Source of the DNA: Candidatus Hydrogenedens sp.
Lineage (GTDB): Bacteria; Hydrogenedentota; Hydrogenedentia; Hydrogenedentales; Hydrogenedentaceae
DNA length: 10,000 nt
Assembly (NCBI GenBank): GCA_020216745.1
Contig: JAIWNQ010000148.1
Coordinates: 1 to 10,000 of the forward strand
Direction: 5' to 3'
A program made the position numbers and the translations under genes. Under the pieces are notes generated by a model, which was not told the DNA's origin, made no database searches, and was given only the letters and a program-made list of their open reading frames with translations. Below are positions 7,017-10,000 of the stretch, one piece after another. Position 1 is the stretch's first letter. Every line of letters begins with the position of its first letter.

Positions 7017-9491
7017 TTATTGCTTTTTGGTAAAGTATTCAGCCCAATTTCGGATTATGTTATCTTCATCTTTTGGAACATCTATGGAATACACATCAAA
7101 AAGAAACCAACCCATACCTCCAGGACGGTCATCGAGATATATTACCGCCTCATATCCATTTTCATTAGATGGCTGATATAAAACAAAAGGATGTAATGGA
7201 CGTGTATCTATCGGTACAGGAATCACAATTTGTTCTTTTTCTGGCAACGAAGCATAGAACTCCGCTCTTCCTACATACGGAGCATCCCAACGAAGATGCT
7301 CTATCCGATATCGATTCCCTTTTATATGTAACAAATCCTGACCATCTACAAGTATTTCAAAATGACCTATCTTTTTTGCGACTCCTTTATATTTTTCAAA
7401 CATGTCACGATACAACCCTTGCTGTTGAGTAATAATCCTATCTAATTCTGGCTGAGAAGGCACTTCTCTTAAAATGGAACGTTCCAGTTCTATATCTGAA
7501 AGTGCCCGTTGACAATGTTCAATAAGAACATGAACTCCATCTAACTTATACGAAAACCCAGGCAATTTCTTAAAGTAATCACAACTATCAACAAGACCCT
7601 GATACGACATCAAAAGACTATTTCGTGTCTCCTCATTCGGTTTATCCAGATAATCAAAAAAATGAAACATGGTTTTAACATATTGCACATTGGTTTGTAT
7701 CAAAGCATTAGTCATGTTCAACTGCAATTCTATTTTGTCCTTCCACATAGGCGGATTTATTTTATCCTTTATTTCCCGATATTTTGCTAACATGGATTCC
7801 GCAACATTTAACCCGTATTGCAACTGATTAAATGTGGCTTTTCTCCATGGGTCACACTTCATAAACACAGTCCTTAAAAAGCCGATGTGTCCTTTCCCTA
7901 AATCAATAAGTGGATACCCCTCAGCAGTAAAAATGCCAACACGCATATGAAGGAGTGAATTAAATTGCCCATAAGCAATGGGTTCAATAAACAATCCGTA
8001 CTTATATGCCTCCGCCGAACTCATAAGTATCTCCGCCATCTCATTTGCTACCTCTGCCCCGACATACTTGGAACAATAATCCTTTGCCACTTCTTTAATT
8101 GACACATCTGGCTCCCAAAGAAGACGATACAACACATATATATAGGCTCCTCTTGTAGACCATTCATCACCAGAGCAACCTCCTAAATAAGAAAATCCAA
8201 CAACATTACTATTCTCATGGGATAAGAAATATTGCAAACCCCGTTGAAAATATTCGCCAGAAAATGTTGGAAATAAATTCTCATTCCCCGCTTCATAATA
8301 ATTCATTGTCTCAAAAATAACAATGGTTTTGTGTGGCGTTAGATTAAATGTCGGGTTATACTGCTGAAACCACCAACGGTCTCCACGTGTAATTTTTATC
8401 ATTACAAATAGATTATCTTTAGGAATATCCTCCGTGAACACCTCTTTATATACTTCTGGTTGACAATGTATCTCTTGGTCTCGTAACCCCCAATTTTTAT
8501 GAAAGTACGTCTTACCAAATTCTCCCACAACAACCTCATACACCTTTTTAACCAATGTGTGATACCGCTCCTCATAACTCAATGTACATTGCGAAACATC
8601 GTGAAGCACATCCAACGGCTTATAGTTATCCCAAAAACCTGAAATATCATCTAAACAAATCTCAATCCCATCTAAACTCGGAAGTGCCCTAAATAAAAGG
8701 CGATACTTATCCTGAAATGTATCCCAAAACTCGGGGTTACATGGATTTAATAGATTAGGATTATAATTAAAGAGTGATGGATGATATACCACCTCATTAC
8801 TAAAAGCAAAATACCGCATCCCCAAATCATGAGCCAAATCAATCCACCTCTGCATGTTTTTACAATTTTCAAGGTTTACTTCATTTTCAGGTTCCGAATT
8901 CCATGGAATTAAGTCCAGCATATTCATTCCTGAAACCCAATTAAAACTATACCGTAGCGAATTCTTTAACTGTTCCTCATTACCACCACCTGATAAATGT
9001 CTACCCCATGCTGAAGCAATACGAACAGAAAAAGCAGGTGCTCTTATTTCATTCATTTCTGGAATACCTTGATAAACCTGTAATCGGTCAATTAACCAAT
9101 AGATACCATACGCTTCACCGATAACTGTACTCCCTGCAATAATAATCAAAGTATTCCCAGTGTCTGCCTTAATTGTCTGGATTCCAAATCCTTCCTTTGG
9201 AATCTCTTTTGTAATATGAATTTTGTTCCCTTCCACTAATGTTTTTGTATATTTGTTCCTATCCACATTCCCAATAATAAGTGTATTCTTATTCCTCAGT
9301 AATTGGTGGTCCGATACCCATTTAAATGTTAAATCATACCTTTCCCCTATCATCTTCAAATCACCTAATGCAAAGGTAATAGAAGGTTCCTTCCTTAATT
9401 CTGGTGATACAGAAACAAGCCATTCTTCTCCCCTTACTGAAAAAAATGTAATAAAAACAAAAATCATCAAAGTAAATATGAAGTATCTCAT
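7017..9491 (-). CDS. Exported glycoside hydrolase, distant GH67 alpha-glucuronidase-like
   Basis: An 824-residue protein starting with a signal peptide (MRYF, hydrophobic run to about 18, likely cut near SVRG before EEW). Residues about 30-140 look like the alpha/beta N-terminal domain of GH67 and GH20 enzymes: NTLIIGNVD, then GFGIQTIKAD, TLIIIAGS and a GEAYGIYWLIDRLQ end. A barrel-like centre follows (about 155-500) with SLDGIEICLDDISGFWDN (272-289), NLFVMIKITRGDRWWFQQYNP (360-380) and VIFETMNYYE (391-400). D371 and E394 lie roughly where I recall the GH67 catalytic carboxylates, but the DSEG acid motif is not clear. A helical part (about 550-700) and a probable beta-rich C-terminal domain (about 705-805) complete it. 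The likely substrate is a glucuronic-acid-bearing or other polysaccharide, which is inferred. It begins ten bases after the methyltransferase stop. Confidence 0.65.
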   Translation of the reverse strand: MRYFIFTLMIFVFITFFSVRGEEWLVSVSPELRKEPSITFALGDLKMIGERYDLTFKWVSDHQLLRNKNTLIIGNVDRNKYTKTLVEGNKIHITKEIPKEGFGIQTIKADTGNTLIIIAGSTVIGEAYGIYWLIDRLQVYQGIPEMNEIRAPAFSVRIASAWGRHLSGGGNEEQLKNSLRYSFNWVSGMNMLDLIPWNSEPENEVNLENCKNMQRWIDLAHDLGMRYFAFSNEVVYHPSLFNYNPNLLNPCNPEFWDTFQDKYRLLFRALPSLDGIEICLDDISGFWDNYKPLDVLHDVSQCTLSYEERYHTLVKKVYEVVVGEFGKTYFHKNWGLRDQEIHCQPEVYKEVFTEDIPKDNLFVMIKITRGDRWWFQQYNPTFNLTPHKTIVIFETMNYYEAGNENLFPTFSGEYFQRGLQYFLSHENSNVVGFSYLGGCSGDEWSTRGAYIYVLYRLLWEPDVSIKEVAKDYCSKYVGAEVANEMAEILMSSAEAYKYGLFIEPIAYGQFNSLLHMRVGIFTAEGYPLIDLGKGHIGFLRTVFMKCDPWRKATFNQLQYGLNVAESMLAKYREIKDKINPPMWKDKIELQLNMTNALIQTNVQYVKTMFHFFDYLDKPNEETRNSLLMSYQGLVDSCDYFKKLPGFSYKLDGVHVLIEHCQRALSDIELERSILREVPSQPELDRIITQQQGLYRDMFEKYKGVAKKIGHFEILVDGQDLLHIKGNRYRIEHLRWDAPYVGRAEFYASLPEKEQIVIPVPIDTRPLHPFVLYQPSNENGYEAVIYLDDRPGGMGWFLFDVYSIDVPKDEDNIIRNWAEYFTKKQ

Positions 9492-9498
9492 AAAATCA

Positions 9499-9503
9499 CT
9501 CCT
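9499..9503 (-). promoter_or_regulatory. Ribosome binding site of the GH67-like gene (AGGAG), overlapping a stop codon
   Basis: On the minus strand AGGAG stands seven bases before the ATG at 9491 and shares two bases with the TAG stop (9502-9504) of the upstream methyltransferase. This supports both the hydrolase start and translational coupling of the two genes. Confidence 0.75.
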
Positions 9504-10000
9504 ATCCCTTAAAAAATAGAATTATCAAATCCCTACTCGTTTCAGGGTCAAATTTATTTTTCTGAAAATCACCAAAAACATTTTGGACAGACAATCCTAC
9601 CTCATCCGCATACCGAATAAGCTCCTCCTTAATAATTTTTTGTAACACATTTGCCTCACTCACTGCTTCATGCATCTTTTCAGACGTAATAAAATAACTG
9701 ATGGATAAGAATATGTGTCGTTCTGATGGTGTTAGCGTCTTTACCACCGTTACATTTTTATCTCCTATACTTTTATTAACACAACGAGTATTTATTTGCC
9801 TCATTTCTGGATGTTCATAATTCAATATCTGAATCAAAAACATTCCCCCCGATACAAGCAATTTAGACACATGCTGAAATAACGCCCTTATCGTGTCCTG
9901 AGAAGAAAGCAGGCAAAGAGAATTGCCAAGACATAAAATAACATCCCAACCCCCCGTAATTGGCAAATGTTCCAAATCCCCTAAAACAAAATAAATATTC
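9502..10000 (-). CDS. Class I SAM-dependent methyltransferase (C-terminal part, cut by window edge)
   Basis: The frame stays open to the right edge of the window, so the N-terminus, with the GxGxG SAM-binding motif, lies outside; the TTG at 9975 is not a likely start because the protein reads on as NIYFVLGD before it. About 165 residues are visible. FVLGDLEHLP followed by WDVILCLGNSLCLL matches the post-II and motif IV region of Rossmann-fold methyltransferases, with an Asp before the variable loop. LLVSGGMFLIQILNYE is the typical strand after the central helix. The last part (KIIKEELIRYADEVGLSVQNVFGDF, then DLIILFFKG) is the usual C-terminal helix and strand pair. The substrate cannot be told; small-molecule methyltransferases of this type are common. 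It is the upstream partner of the exported hydrolase, with only ten bases between them. Confidence 0.8.
   Translation of the reverse strand, partial: NIYFVLGDLEHLPITGGWDVILCLGNSLCLLSSQDTIRALFQHVSKLLVSGGMFLIQILNYEHPEMRQINTRCVNKSIGDKNVTVVKTLTPSERHIFLSISYFITSEKMHEAVSEANVLQKIIKEELIRYADEVGLSVQNVFGDFQKNKFDPETSRDLIILFFKG

Noticed and set aside
6933..7432. Plus-strand open frames (6933-7181 and 7169-7432)
   Set aside because: They lie opposite the GH67-like gene and its downstream spacer, have no recognisable domain, and look like chance frames in AT-rich DNA.
9223..9519. Plus-strand hydrophobic open frame
   Set aside because: It is antisense to the signal peptide and N-terminal domain of the exported hydrolase; its hydrophobic look comes from the complementary codons.
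9973..9975. TTG at 9975 as the methyltransferase start
   Set aside because: The frame continues upstream with methyltransferase-like sequence to the window edge, so the gene is cut by the edge and not short.

Overview
The window is densely coded, AT-rich bacterial DNA with two gene blocks that converge near position 5000. I see no tRNA, rRNA, CRISPR array, insertion sequence or phage gene. The organism is most likely Gram-negative, or at least diderm, because a LolA-type lipoprotein carrier and an exported glycoside hydrolase are present. A DivIVA-domain protein, a DUF4914 protein and a CFI-box C-terminal domain occurring together would suit an uncultured, deeply branching lineage such as the PVC or Hydrogenedentota-like groups. 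That placement is a weak inference from gene content only.

Left block, plus strand, 1-4993. In order: the C-terminal end of a CFI-box membrane-anchored protein (cut by the window edge); an RluA/RluD-family 23S rRNA pseudouridine synthase; a short GNAT N-acetylglutamate synthase (ArgA-like); pyrroline-5-carboxylate reductase (ProC); a DivIVA-domain coiled-coil protein; a LolA-like periplasmic carrier whose start lies inside the end of the divIVA gene; and a Maf nucleotide pyrophosphatase. Gaps are short (-23 to 94 bases), so most of this is probably one housekeeping transcription unit. It joins amino-acid synthesis (first step of arginine, last step of proline), ribosome modification, envelope and division functions, and nucleotide-pool cleaning.

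Right block, minus strand, 5008-10000. Reading leftward from the right edge: the C-terminal part of a class I SAM-dependent methyltransferase (cut by the window edge); an 824-residue exported protein resembling GH67 alpha-glucuronidases only distantly; and a DUF4914 protein with a P-loop-like GASGGGKS motif that recalls the PEP carboxykinase/HPr kinase fold. The methyltransferase stop and the hydrolase ribosome binding site overlap, so these two are very likely co-transcribed. The DUF4914 gene follows after 101 bases, which hold a perfect short inverted repeat just before its ribosome binding site.

No complete new system is evident. The least explained parts are the divergent hydrolase, the DUF4914 putative kinase-fold protein, the CFI-box tail and the inverted repeat at 6932-6946.
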